The notes beneath the pieces are model-generated. The model searched no databases and was not told the DNA's origin. It saw nothing but the letters and a program-made list of their open reading frames with translations. A stretch of 64,000 bases of DNA from Myoxocephalus aenaeus. Its lineage: Eukaryota > Chordata > Actinopteri > Perciformes > Cottidae. Every line of letters begins with the position of its first letter. Position 1 is the first letter of the stretch. The position numbers and the translations under genes were made by a program. The DNA lies in the NCBI GenBank assembly GCA_038501785.1, contig JBAMJR010000097.1, positions 4,155,001 to 4,219,000 of the forward strand, written 5' to 3'. Of the stretch, positions 49,399-61,760 are shown piece after piece.

Positions 49399-52300
49399 GT
49401 AAACCTATCAGGGCACAAAGGAGAATGGGACCCTCGGTAGACAACGTGGCTCCTCCTCAGACAATAAGGCAGCGGACAATGTGGGAGTCCTGCTGGACAA
49501 GCCTGCCTTCTGAGTATGCTGAATTAAAGTTTAAATGAGAAATGCATGCCTTTTAGAAGTGTTTAATTCAATACATTTAGACAACATACATTTATCTTTA
49601 TTGTAAAAGAGCATAGAAAAGGGAACTACTAATTCAATGATTTCATGTCGCTAATAAAACCCGCTGACATGAAACTTACTGAAACCTCAGGACCCCTGCT
49701 GTCGTTTTCCCTGTTACACAATGAGATTTGGACATTGTGTCATTTCCCTTTCTACTCTCCACCCATTCCCTCCCCGTATGGGTGTCATCCCCCGGTGTAA
49801 CTCATAGAATTGCAGGGGTTTATCACTGTCAGACATCACAATGCTCATTGTTCTAATGGCTGTCTCTGGTTGACAACCTGAGAAGACTCATTTACGACTA
49901 ATAATCTGACTAGTGAAATATGTTCAGTTGGTCACAAATGCAGTAAATGTGTGCTCAGATGTGTGTGTGTTTGCTGTCTATGTGTGTCTGTGCAGGATGC
50001 GGCAGGGAAGAGCTTTTTATACAATCCATGTCATGTCAGTGTGACCCACTCCTGGTTTCCCACAGCCCTGCGTCTCTCTGATGGAGCTACCTGTGGCAGA
50101 GCCTCCCACCCCACCTCTTCTCACGCCTCCCTCTTCAGATTAAAGTAAAACCTGGAAACCATTTTGTTTCTCCTATGTTTTCCTCTAGAGCCCTCATAAT
50201 GACGGGAAAGTGCTCTGGCCCTGCTGCCACCGAGAGAAAACGCACAGGCTTGATGGGAAACTGTGAGCCTCTGCAAAAATGTCTCCTTTTAGGGCTCTGT
50301 GAGCTCTGTTACACCCACACTCTGCAACCATAAATTTCAAAAGATGAAATAGCATGTGGCTCTTATCTTTATTTACACAATATAAAGTATTTTTTCTACG
50401 TACGAGAGAAAAAGTGTAAAAAGCACTAACTTCTCATGGAGGAAGTCAGCTCCAACTAGAGTTTCAACATAATTCTAAATGTTGGCACATGCACATACCT
50501 CCAATGTCAAAGATGACTTTGAAGAGTCATTCAAGTTTATCAAATAAATGTTTGATAGATTTGAAATCTAAGAATATCATGCTGTGTCAAATGTCATTTT
50601 GTCTTGTTGTCATGCAAAGTCCTTTCCTCCCATAACTCTAAATATTCAACAAGCTCATTTATGTCCCCTTATGCTTTTAAATGAGCTGTCTATGTGTTGC
50701 CTCCATTGACTGCAAGGGCAATCACCACCATCCAGTGTGATTCTGCTTGGGTATTGGTGCAGCAATCACGGCGAGCTTGTTGTTGATGAGGAGAGTGCGT
50801 ACTGCTTATTCAAGGTTACAACCCCCTCAGTAATCAACCATTAGTCAGTCATCAAAATCCAGCTCGTTTTAGAGATTGTTAAAGAGCAATTACAATAGAA
50901 AGATGTGATTCAGCACAGATTGAAAACAAAACCAAGAGATCTGAATTAAAACGGTGGCTCATTCAAAAGCATGGCTGTTAATTGAGTGTACTAAAACATT
51001 CTGATGTGCTTTAGAGACAGATAGGGATCCAGCTGTGGGCAAGTAGCTAAAATGAGAGGAACACCCACGCACCATTTCCTCCATAAATCACCATGACATC
51101 CACCAGACAAACATGGCTGCCACACAGATCCTCGCCAGTAAGAATGGAGGCTTTCGCGACCTGCGGGTTTTACAGCTTGTGCCACTGGTATTGTGTCGGC
51201 CTAACTGGTTCTCAGGGTCAGCCAGGGGTCGGACAGAAGATAAGGGCTGTAGCACACATGCCTGAACAAATACACTATACACCTTATGGTTGTACTATCC
51301 TGTGATGGATTAACATACAGTAGACTGCTCACTGTAGTGATGAGATAGTCTTTTCTCTTAACGCGCCCGCCTTCCCTCACATGTCGTTCGACTACCTTAC
51401 ATGCTGTGATTCAGAGACCACACTATCTGAATGGTGAATTAGAAAGTAGTGGGCAATAACAACTGTATTGCAATATGTCGGACATGAAATATAAGCTCGC
51501 CTGGCTCTGATACCTTCAGACGGTTGCAATAATTAGCTGCCCCACTTCATCCTCATTATACCAGCAGCACCAAAACACTTTGCTCTCATTAGGGTCGGTC
51601 CATTGTCCGTCAGCAGTTAGCAACCATTTTGCCTTCCCCAATACAACACAAAGAGAGGGGAGGTAAAACAGTTTACCCACAAATCTCCCTCGGCGTGCCC
51701 ACTGGTTCACTCCACCTATTCAAGCAGGGAAGTAAAGACCATCTGCTCATTTTGTACTCCTGTCTCAAAACACTCACTAATACACATTCACAGATTCTAT
51801 TGCGGTCAGCCAGCAGATTATTTGACCAAGCACCCACCCAAACTCCCACCAAAACAAATCTCAAAGAAGGCCAAGGTTGATTAAGCCGAGGCTGTGGAAG
51901 GTGGCCATCGCTTTGAATGTGGAGGAGTTGGACTGAGCATGAGCCGAGGCATTACAGCCACAGTAGCCACTGCATGGTAAAGAAAACGGGCAGCTGCTTT
52001 CTGGCCCTCCCAAAGCCCGACATGAAATGGCCAAAATATAAACATAGGGTAACAAGCCAACATGCCACAGCTGCTAAAATGTGGTTTTGAAGTGTAGAGA
52101 TGGTAAACAACTCATTGTCTTGTTGCTGTGTGGATCTGATCCACCCTGATCCAGCCCACATTGCTCCCCTCTATCCTGTCCCTCTTAGGTTCTGGGTTTG
52201 TAGGACTTTTTCATTCAGTCTTCAGTGGATGTCGTGCTTTTACATCAATGACTTTTTGGGGCATTTTTGCACTTTGGCCTATTCCACGGCGTGCCATGAG

Positions 52301-53984
52301 GGGCCAAACAAGCACACATTAATCCACGCTTTGTATGAATATTCAGATACAGCTGTCTGTGACATGGAGATAGCAGCTGGTGTGCTTGGGCCCCACAGAT
52401 ATCCCGGTGCCATGCCTGGACAGAAGACACTGCATCTGGGCCAAGACAGGCAGACCCACCCAGATCCAGAATCTACCCAAATCCCACCAGTGACACCCCT
52501 CTACACAAGGGTGGTTTATGACTCAATACACACCTTTAGCAGAGACATGACGACACTCTCAGTATGTTACTACAATGATGAGGAAGTAACAGGATGAATG
52601 GATATACATTTAAGCATCTCAGGCATTAATTACACTTTAGATTTTTTTTAAAAGACAGTAATTTGAAAGATATAAAAAAAAATCTCATCATTCCTCATCA
52701 TATCAGACTCCATAAATCTAGGAAATGCTTATTGTTGACAAGGTTTTATGTGACTGCAGTAACAAGTATGTGTTCAAACAGATGGCATTGCTTTGTGTAT
52801 CACATTTAATTGACCATTTAGGGCTTTTGTTGAGCACTTTTTACAAAGCAGTTTAAATTAAATTGAATTTCACTTCAATGAATCACACGGACACGGTCTT
52901 AACTCCGGCCAATGGGACAAGGCACAGCACAGTAAATGGCTGACTGTTTTGGAACGATGCTTAAAAAAAGCATAATGCTCACATTTTTCATCATGGCTAA
53001 ACCTCATAACCGGTTTCAGATGACATCTACCTTTTCCCTGGTGACATGAACGTAATTTGTCCTTTTTAATTACCCAACTTAATCTCATACTAATCCAATG
53101 ATATTGCCATAACAAGTAACACAAGTATGGTTGGAAGACAAAGCCTTCTATGGTGAAAGACTTCGTGTTTGGTGGGCCTGGCGTTACCGCCTCCCCAACA
53201 GTCTGCTGGTCGGCCCTGACAACACACCGCCGCAGTGCCAGGCTGTCAGCGTGCCAGGCTCAGAGAGCAGCTGCCAGGCCAAACCAGCGGGCACTAATTC
53301 AGCCAGCCACAGGGAGCCCCCTCCATCCCTTCTTCTTTCAGGCCCTCCCTGTGGCTGCAACTACCTCCTCATCTGTGCATGCACAGACACACACACCTTA
53401 CACAATGCAGGCTTTAATTATGACAAACTCGCCAAAAGCCAATCCCCCATCTTTTTTAATCAAAGACATTTGTAGCTGAGGGGGTTGCCAATATTCTAAT
53501 AACCATAATTTATGGTGAATAAACACCTTTTTCCCTTTGACCAACAGTGGCCTTTCTCAATCAAGCAAAGCCTGAAAATCTCTCAAAGCCACCGATGCAA
53601 GAAAATCTGGAGAACAGTTTTAGCTTGATGTGGTTGCAGAAGATTAATCATAGCTACATTTTAACAAGTCCAAAGTTAAGATATTTACGGCAATTTTAAT
53701 ACCTTCATTCTTTTATTACGAACATATATTTCATCAATATGCTTGTCATTGACACGTGTCCATGTTCATTGCACAAATCATTAGAGTATTCTGGTAGCTG
53801 AACAACTACCTGCAGCATAAATGGCTTTGAATTCAGCATTGGGGCTATGTAACCTGCTCTCTTCCTCCTTCTTATTTGACACATTTTACAACAAACAGGA
53901 GAAGGAATGGACGTCATCATAAAACGTTTTTAAATACTACCTTTTCTCAGACACACACTTCATAACAAGACTAAACATCTGCTC

Positions 53985-54325
53985 CATACTCAAAGCGCTT
54001 CAACAGTACTTGTCATCATTCACCCATTCATACAGTGTCTACCATGCAGGGTGCCACCTGATGACAACATTCAGGCTTTAGCGCCTGAATGTTAGTTAGC
54101 CTGAAAGCCACAGCTGAGGCTGAAAGGAAAGTCAGGTAGTTTTGCGTGTGTCTAGTCAAACAAACAAATAAATCGACAAATTCAAATTTTGACCTGATGA
54201 TGGCACTAAAGGAAAAGTTTGAGGGTGTTGATTCACACTGTGGGGAACATGAATGTTGGTCCAAAATGTCATGGCAATCCAACAGTTGTTGAAATATTTC
54301 AGTCTGGAAAAAGGTGGTGTGCAAA
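53985..54325. repeat. Teleost interspersed repeat
   Basis: The stretch contains CATTCACCCATTCATACAGTG, then GGGTGCCACCTG, then ACAGCTGAGGCTGAAAGGAA, AAATTTTGACCTGATGATGG, GGGGAACATGAATGTTGG and TCATGGCAATCCAACAGTTG. These are familiar consecutive phrases of abundant percomorph repeats, probably two abutting families. An 11-bp perfect hairpin (AACATTCAGGC / GCCTGAATGTT) lies at 54065-54092. Confidence 0.65.
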
Positions 54326-55216
54326 CCGGCTGCAAACAAGCTGCTTATGTGGCTAAAACACGTTTCCAATAGTGTACATATGCATGCACAGCGAGAAAAG
54401 CTGAAGAATGCATTCTTAAGGCCTGCTCTCTCTGCATCAAACACATTCTCTTGCGCACCCTCACCTGTCACTCCTCTAACTGAGCTGGCCCGTCCCAGCT
54501 GAAGGTCACAATGAGGCTGGCTCCTTTGGAGAGGCCCTTAAGGTCCCGGTGCTCCATGCTGCCTGAGTAAACATGGCGCAGCAGTTCATAAAGATGCATA
54601 TTGTGTGCCTCCATCTGTGTATGCGTTTGTTTGCATGCATGTGTGCATATTGAGGGGTCTTCCTGCGTTGGGTTTCCTGGCTGCGGGGGTACATACATAC
54701 CGTTAAGGCTGGCTGAAATATTGATGCTGTGTTTTGTCCTCATTTTTGCTGTACTTGAGAGGCCATCTGGATAAGTCAGCCTTTCTCACGTTAAATATTA
54801 ATTCTCCAAATTGAATACGACCAGGAGAGAGTAAAAAAGGGTCATTTTGTAATGTGAGAGAAAGAGAGAGGTTGGGGTGGGGGATGAGCAGGGCTCAACA
54901 ATAGGTTTTTCCTAACAGATGGAAGATTGGCTGCACGGTTATAGTTCAGTGTCATAGTGGAACGTGATATCTGATTATATTCCTCCCAGCTCACAAACAC
55001 AAAGGGATTACATGTGATTATATGAATAATGAAATTGAGATTATTTTGTTGACATGCGTCTAATTTGTTGTGCCTGCACAGTTGTGAACTGCTGAATGCG
55101 GCCTATCAATAGTGTCTTTGTGCCGCATTACTCAGGTAAGACCGGCAGATCAAGTTCTTCCAACAAGCCAATCAAAGAGGTCGCTTCTGGCCAAGTCTGC
55201 CACCTAAAGCAACTAT

Positions 55217-55765
55217 CCTACCAAATAGATAGATAGATACTTTATTCATCCCAAAGGGGAAATTTGTTTGTCGTAGTAGCAGTTTACAGTCACAAAAATA
55301 AAAATAACAGGGATGAAAGATGCTCAATATATACAGCAAAACTCAATATGTACAACAGCAGAGTGTATTCATTTAGGAAATTACATTTAAACAATAGAGA
55401 AAGTGCAAAAATGCAAAGTATGTGTAGTGTAGTGTATATGAACATAAACATGTACAGTGGGTAACAAACAACAAAAGCGGTGCAGGGCTATTGATGTTGA
55501 TGAATTAATCTACAGAGGATCTGGCCTGAGGTGACTTATTGTAAAGTCTTATTGCCGTGGGCAGGAATGTTCTCCTGTAGCGGTCCTTGTGACAGCGGAG
55601 CTGGATGAGTCTTTTGGAGAAAGTGCTCCGCTGACCCTGCAGTAGGTGGTGGAGAGGGCGGTCCGGGTTGAGGCTATTAGCTGAGAAATGTCCATGCGGC
55701 AAGACTCAATCATGAGTACAAATTTTAAAAGCTCACAAACAATCTCATTAATGACAGCCCTAGGG
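55217..55765 (-). mobile_element. 5'-truncated LINE, 3' end (Rex1/CR1-L2-like)
   Basis: Read on the minus strand, the sequence encodes the end of a non-LTR reverse transcriptase. It includes ALSTTYCRVSG in one frame and, after a frameshift, RCHKDRYRRTFLPTAIRLYN, typical of the last residues of Rex1/CR1/L2-type ORF2. It closes with a 3' UTR and the terminal CCCCTTTGGGATGAATAAAG followed by (TATC)n. The frame is broken and the element lacks its 5' part, so it is dead. The exact family cannot be fixed by eye. Confidence 0.7.
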
Positions 55766-58120
55766 GTCAAACAGCGTGTTCAGCTTTCCGCTGCTTTCAG
55801 CATCAACAGAGAAATGCACCGTGATCTGTATGTGCACTTAGTGGGCAAGCTCAGCGATGAATTTTAATGATGTGCTTAGGAGTGCAAACCAGCTAACAAC
55901 ACGACAACCCTAACAAGGCCCATGTAAAGGTAGTGCTTTTTGTAAATTATCCCTCCGCTCTTAATAATTAACAAAAGCCTATTAATTATGAACAAATGTG
56001 TAGCCTAACACTCATCAAGAGGAGGAATGGTTACCTAGGAGCTTTGACCCGTTCTGAAGGCCGTGTTGCTCTGGTGTTGTCGGTAACCGGAGCCCCTGCA
56101 GGACGATATGGTGGAAAGTAAATAAGGCGATAGAGTACGGGGGACACAATGCCTTTGTTGTGGGTGCTGTCAGAAGGGTGCCACAAGCCTAGGTGATCAA
56201 TAATGCAGTCTGGCACGTGTCCGGGTAGCTTTGTTGCCTATTGATACCACGTGGTTGACTAATGGTGCAGAAATAACACCAGAAATTAAGCAAAATGTCT
56301 ATACTTTACTTTAAAACAGTCCGTAGGACAACCTGTGTAGTATTTTAAAGTGATAATCATTGATTTTGGGGGACCGATTTGCATTACACCTTGAGCAAAC
56401 AGCAGGCCTATAGGTTCCCACAGCTCAGTCAAAACAATAACTGGCCTTACACAGTTGAACCACCATTTTCAGATGCTAAATCAACACAGCTGGACATCCT
56501 AAAGTTTGTGTTTATGTCTGTGCTCTACCTTTCCGACTTGAGTCTAAGTATAGCTCGGCAGCATCCTGCTGTGATGCTGAAGGTGCAGTCATCTTTCCCC
56601 TCTGAAGGACACAACACTGTCTGAAGTTTGTGAGCAGGGGGAGTGGGGGAGGAAGCGGTGACTACTGTGTGACAAGCGCCCTGTTCCTTCCTCCCAGGCC
56701 TGAGAAACAGGAAGTGCTGCACATAAGGCATTATTGTGACGGAGAGGAAATGCAAGGTCCTCTAAAATAAGAGCCCAAATCGGGTTGTCAATGACAGGAG
56801 CTTGTCCTCCACAGAGACAACCCTCCCCCACCCCCAACACACACACAGCCCCCACCACAACTTCACTGTTGAGTGACGCAGATATCTAAAGCTCTCATTC
56901 TGTAGCCACGCAAGACTTGCCATGAAAGCAAATCAATAGTTATGTATGCATAAAAAGACATAGGAAGGTCTTCAGCTTTAAGATCATGTGTTAAACCTTG
57001 TGTTCCCTGCTGAACCCACCTACATATAGATTGAGCAACAGCAGCATTTCAAAGGGTTAAAGGAGGCATATGGGTAGGATCCATAGTGCTCGTGTGGAGC
57101 AGAGGCTGATGAGGAGCCAGTTGCTAAGAGAGATGCAGGGCTTTGTGCAGGGCTGCCTCCCAGTTAATTAAAAAGCTTACTTTATCTGTTTCACGCTTTC
57201 AATTAGGAAACTCTGGAAAGGGCCCAATCCTCTGGATGTAGATAACCATAGCAATAAGATGCGATTAATATGGGGGGCCCCCCATTGGCGCTGCAGCAAT
57301 GCCCTGCTGTTGTGTCCATGCCTCGTTCTGATCCCAGGCACCAAACTCTGATGATCCGTGGCCAAAAAATGGTTTTGCGGTGCCTCTCTGCAAAGTCTGC
57401 ACAGCCCCACAAGCAGCAAATTGAAAAGGATAAGATTTGCTTTTATAGAACATGGCAGGTGCTGGCCACCTGTGAACATCTGAACTGCAGGGAGTCAGCA
57501 TCGCTGCTCAGCCTGTGCCAAGTCTAATGGTTTTCTTTGGTGAATTGTAATCAAAAGAAACATCAGCTAGCAATGTTTTTGCTCAATTAACAGCAGATCC
57601 ATCAATGTCAGTCGCTGTTTTTCACAATCAATTAACTGCAACACTGAAGCCAAGCTGTACTGGAAATATATCACACTAAGCTTAACACATTATGGTTTAA
57701 TGGGCATGTGGAGCAGTTTTTTGGTTGTGGTTTTGTGTTACATTTCTTGTAATTTTCTGCAAGATAAACAAACATCAGACACGGTACATTTCTGAATATC
57801 ATACAGATTATATAGATGTTGAAATTATGAATGCAATCATGTATCACTCAGTTAAAACTAAAACTGAGAACGATCTACAGGCAAAACGGCAGAGAAATAC
57901 AACTCAAAAGGAACAAACAGGGACATGTTTTGTCACAAACAATACAAATATAGTCGACTGAACTGGCATGCAACATCCAAACATTCTTTTTCAGCACCTG
58001 GTATTAAAACTCTGCACAAAACACAATATTTACTGCCATCTACTGGGAATGTTTGGTAACTAACAATATAACAGCCATCATCTGTAATACGTGTCCTTAT
58101 ATGGCTTTCTAACACTTCCT

Positions 58121-61100
58121 TTAATATCTGAAAGATCTAAATGACTGCGCGAGTGAAGAGGAGATGGACTCGGGTGTAAAATGGTCCTCTGTCATGCCTT
58201 CCTTTGGCAGGCCATTGGCCCTGGGGCCAGGCTGGGGAATCACTTCTTGTGCAGGTGCGTGGCTGTGGCCAGAGGGAGCCGTCCCCATCACATCCCCTAT
58301 GCTCTCTCTGGGGACCTGCTCTTGTGATATTTGGAGAAGGGAGCCTCTTCCGAAGGCACGTAGGGCTGCGATAGACAATTGCTCTTTTCCAAAGGGACTC
58401 CCTCTACCTGCTGTGTTCATCAGTACCTCTGTGCGCCCTCTACCTGCACCTAGAGACAGGGGACTGTTGACAGACGCGTGTTTTCCGAGGGCTGATGAAT
58501 TGGCTGGGACTGGAGGCTGATCTGCTGAGCCAGGGGAGGCACAGACATCCACAAACACTTTGTTGGCCCTTGGCGGGCTCCTAGGTGACTTAGGAAGAAG
58601 AGGCTCCACTTGTGAAGGAGATTCCTGGACGTTCTCCGCAGCTGAAGTCTGGGATGGAGACCGGGTCCGGGGGTTATAGCGATCCAGCAGACCTTGTTCT
58701 GTGACAGGGTAGCGGTCGGCAGCCCACTCCTGCCGCTCGCGACACATTTCCTCCAGCTGCCTGAGCTCTCTGGGCAACTCTAACACGCTCTCCTGAGGAT
58801 GCAAACAGGTAGACCGTTTATAGACTGGTTGTATGTGCTTTAAGGATCAGTTCACATTTGTTTCAAGTCAGTCTTGGAACAGTACAAACTGCAAACCAGT
58901 TTTGGGGCTGCTGCTATTGTTCCTTCTGTCAATTATGGCTGTAAAAAGAGATCACAAACACTATTTCAAAAGAAAGATTGACAGAATCCGCAGGCCAATG
59001 AAAACAATTATTTGATAGTTCAGCTGAAGCTAATGTGAGATTTAAGCAGTCAAAATAGATATCCATCATAGTTTGTTTTAAGCTTGAAATACTGTACTTT
59101 CCCAATATCACAAGTCAGCAAGAAAAACACTGTCATGGGAAACACAAAAAGGCAAAATGTATGCCTTATAACATCCAAAATCAAATAAGATATGAAATCT
59201 CATATCACAATAGTGCTATGTTGCCCAGCCCTACCTGTACAGAAATGCAATTAGTCTGTGCTGTGAATTGTGAATGCAGTTTAGGAAACAAACGTGTTAA
59301 TTCAACCCATTAAGATTGAAGAGAAAAAAAAGAAACAGACCAGTGTAACAGGCAGCCGATTACACAGCTGCTTCAAAAGCCTGATAGAGACAGGGATGAT
59401 GTTTTGCTTTGACTTGATTGGTCATAAGAGTGTACACAATGGAACGGAAAAATACTATTAAAACGCAATGACCGATTTATCCACCAATGAAACATTTTAC
59501 ATACCAAAAGACTTTAAGCCCTGGGAATGTGGTAATTTGTGAAATACACACCATGGTGACATGCTGCAATTCGTCAGGTTCACAGACGCCGCTGTTGAGG
59601 TATGAATCCACCAGGGCCACGTAGTCCATCATAAGAGTATCCAGCAGCACCAGTCTGAGAAGCTGAAGGTGGATCACTGACAGAGCCATCACCTTAAGCA
59701 GGGGTATAGGACAGGGCCGCTCGTACCACACCTCCCTTTCTTCCTGTAAAGACACACCGGTGATGCCAGCACATACAGATGCAACTGTGCAGCAAATAAA
59801 ACCATCTTGGAGGAGGAGTCTGTGTGCTGTACCTTGGTGAGCTGTGACTTCATCTGAAGGGATAAGAGTTGAGAGGGGGGCACCTTCAGATGGAGACTAA
59901 CCACCTCCTGCAGAGTACTGACTCTGTTGGGGAGAAGACCTCCTGTCTTAGAGTAGAAGCACATGACATCTGCAACCTAAAAACACATGTAGAAAGAAAA
60001 AGGGAATAATTATGCTCAACCAAACACACATGAGAGAAAGTTAGACAGTGAAAATACTGCACATGTACCTGTGTATCAAAGACGTTGGTAAGCGTTACTC
60101 CAAACTGAGCAAGCAGACATCCAGCAATGGCTCTGCAGTCATGAATGACCTGAACAATATGTGCAATCAACATAGATGTTTTGGTAATAATCATCACAGT
60201 GACTGGACAGTATTTCTAGTCTGTTTACAATGCTAACCTTCAATATGCGCTTACTTTCCAGGATCATGGAAAGACCGTTCTTAAAGGCCCGAGCTCCAAG
60301 TAACAGGATATCAAACAGGTAAACCTTGTGTTTTGTGGCAATCTAGATGAATGCAGACCAGTTGAAGTTATTAAATTCTGTCATTTTTGTGATGACGAAA
60401 AGAAAGGAGCGAAGGACAGAAGGATTAAAAAAAAAAAAAAAGGGAGAATGCAGAACTTCTCACCTGCAGCCAACACAGTCTTCCGTTCTTAAATACCTCG
60501 ACTCCATCAGCTCCCACACTTATCACGTGCTGCTTCTTGATGTGCATCACCTGATGAATGGGATAACAAAACATTATCAAGAGTTTCTTAAGACAGCAAG
60601 TCTCAGTAAAGACACGTCTCCATCATTACATACTGTCCACGTAGATTTGTATACTAAAAGATATGTAATTTAAGTGATGTATGAAACAGTAAAGGAAAGT
60701 AAAAATCTACTTACAGCAGACCCAAACTTCTCATGAAACTCATCGATGACTACAAAGTTGAAATAATCCTGTTCATCTTCATCTTCATCTATGAAAAAAA
60801 AAAACTCTCAACAGTGAGTTTTCCCCATTTAAAAAAGGATTTTAAAAACACGAATGTTAAGCAAATACACCAACGTATTAAATCATACTCACCCAATGGG
60901 ATTGTCTTTCTGTATGGTTGAAACCTTTCCACATTCAAACGCTCTCCAAGTCCGTGCTCGTGAATATTTCTGTGCAACACGTCACCGTTCAATGTTCCGG
61001 CTGAACGTGCAGTCACAATAATGGCTTCATAATAATAATGACTTGTTGATTACTTACCCACCGCCAGCGTCTGATTCATTGGCGAATTCCACTGTTAATT

Positions 61101-61536
61101 AAATCAAACGCAAAGTCAGACTTCAAAAATTGTAATTAAATATTGAAACATTTTGATAGAGTTAACTCAGATATCACGGGTCAGTGAACTCACCATTTAT
61201 AACTTCATGGCCGAAGAACATTTTTGAACCCGGACATTTTAATCCATTATGGCCACAGACAACTGAAACGATATGCAAAAGGTCACGCTGCTGTTACTTC
61301 AGAAAGCCGACGAATATAAACGTATTATGTTTATACGCCCTCATACTGAACCAATTATTGGACTCAACACTGTAATGCAAATAACACAAAATACAATTCT
61401 TCTCACCGTCCGCCAAAACCAGCGTTTTGTTGAGATTGATACGTTGGATGACGCCAAAGTACGACGAAGTCTTCAGGCTCAGTTTGACGCGTTTCCCCTT
61501 GAGGATACTCAAGAACTGGACTTCGTCCACGGCCAT
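58121..61536 (-). CDS. exd1: exd1, exonuclease 3'-5' domain containing 1, 11 coding exons
   Basis: EXD1 is a germline piRNA factor that works with TDRD12 and PIWI proteins in slicing-triggered piRNA production; in mouse it is thought to be a catalytically dead RNA adaptor. Exons: 61536-61407, 61262-61194, 61091-61058, 60969-60893, 60788-60715, 60550-60464, 60342-60238, 60149-60069, 59976-59833, 59743-59552, 58792-58121. They join in frame to 554 aa. An Sm-like N-terminus (FLSILKGKRVKLSLK, PGSKMFFGHEVIN) precedes the exonuclease fold. That fold shows RLCWLQIATKHKVYLFDILL, ILKVIHDCRAIAG and LTNVFDTQVADV, and motif I is degenerate (ISVGADGVEV). The last exon gives a Ser/Pro-rich, probably disordered tail of about 220 aa ending SFRSFRY. 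In human it also lies near DLL4 and CHAC1, separated by INO80. Confidence 0.95.
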
Positions 61537-61760
61537 TTTGAATCCACGTTAGTTAGGAGTCGTTTTAAGCGGCGACAAACAGGACAGCTGCTAGATTAAA
61601 ATATGTCACGCTGTCGACCTTTTCCATTAGCCACAATAACTAGTAGCTTGGCCAACGAAGCGTCACGTGACTTGAGGTTAGCTAGCTGCGAGTCAGCGGG
61701 CTGACGCCATCTCCACGAGGCGTAGCAGTTTGTTTGTGTGGCGGCCGGGTTCAACCTTTA
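61537..61760 (-). promoter_or_regulatory. exd1 promoter region
   Basis: The sequence just upstream of the exd1 ATG is visibly richer in CpG (GTCACGTGAC-type, GCGGCCGGG) than its surroundings, as expected of a CpG-type promoter. An E-box, CACGTG, lies within GTCACGTGAC at about 61662-61671. No TATA box was seen. Confidence 0.45.

Larger units (their letters stand above)
38326..58100. other. About 20 kb intergenic, no gene recognised
   Basis: This gene-poor interval lies upstream of dll4 and downstream of exd1. Open frames are short and unrecognised. It contains a perfect inverted repeat at 38977-39016, a long (GT)n at 42052-42145, a (CTG)7 at 49378-49398, a G15 run at 46858-46872, an interspersed repeat at about 53985-54325 and a LINE 3' fragment at about 55217-55765. 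INO80, which lies here in human, was not found. The length and position make it the natural place to look for distal dll4 control elements. Confidence 0.6.

Noticed and set aside
53131..53479. Two overlapping plus-strand frames of 109-114 codons in a GC-richer patch
   Set aside because: They overlap in different frames, match no family and lack splice context; more likely a non-coding GC-rich patch.
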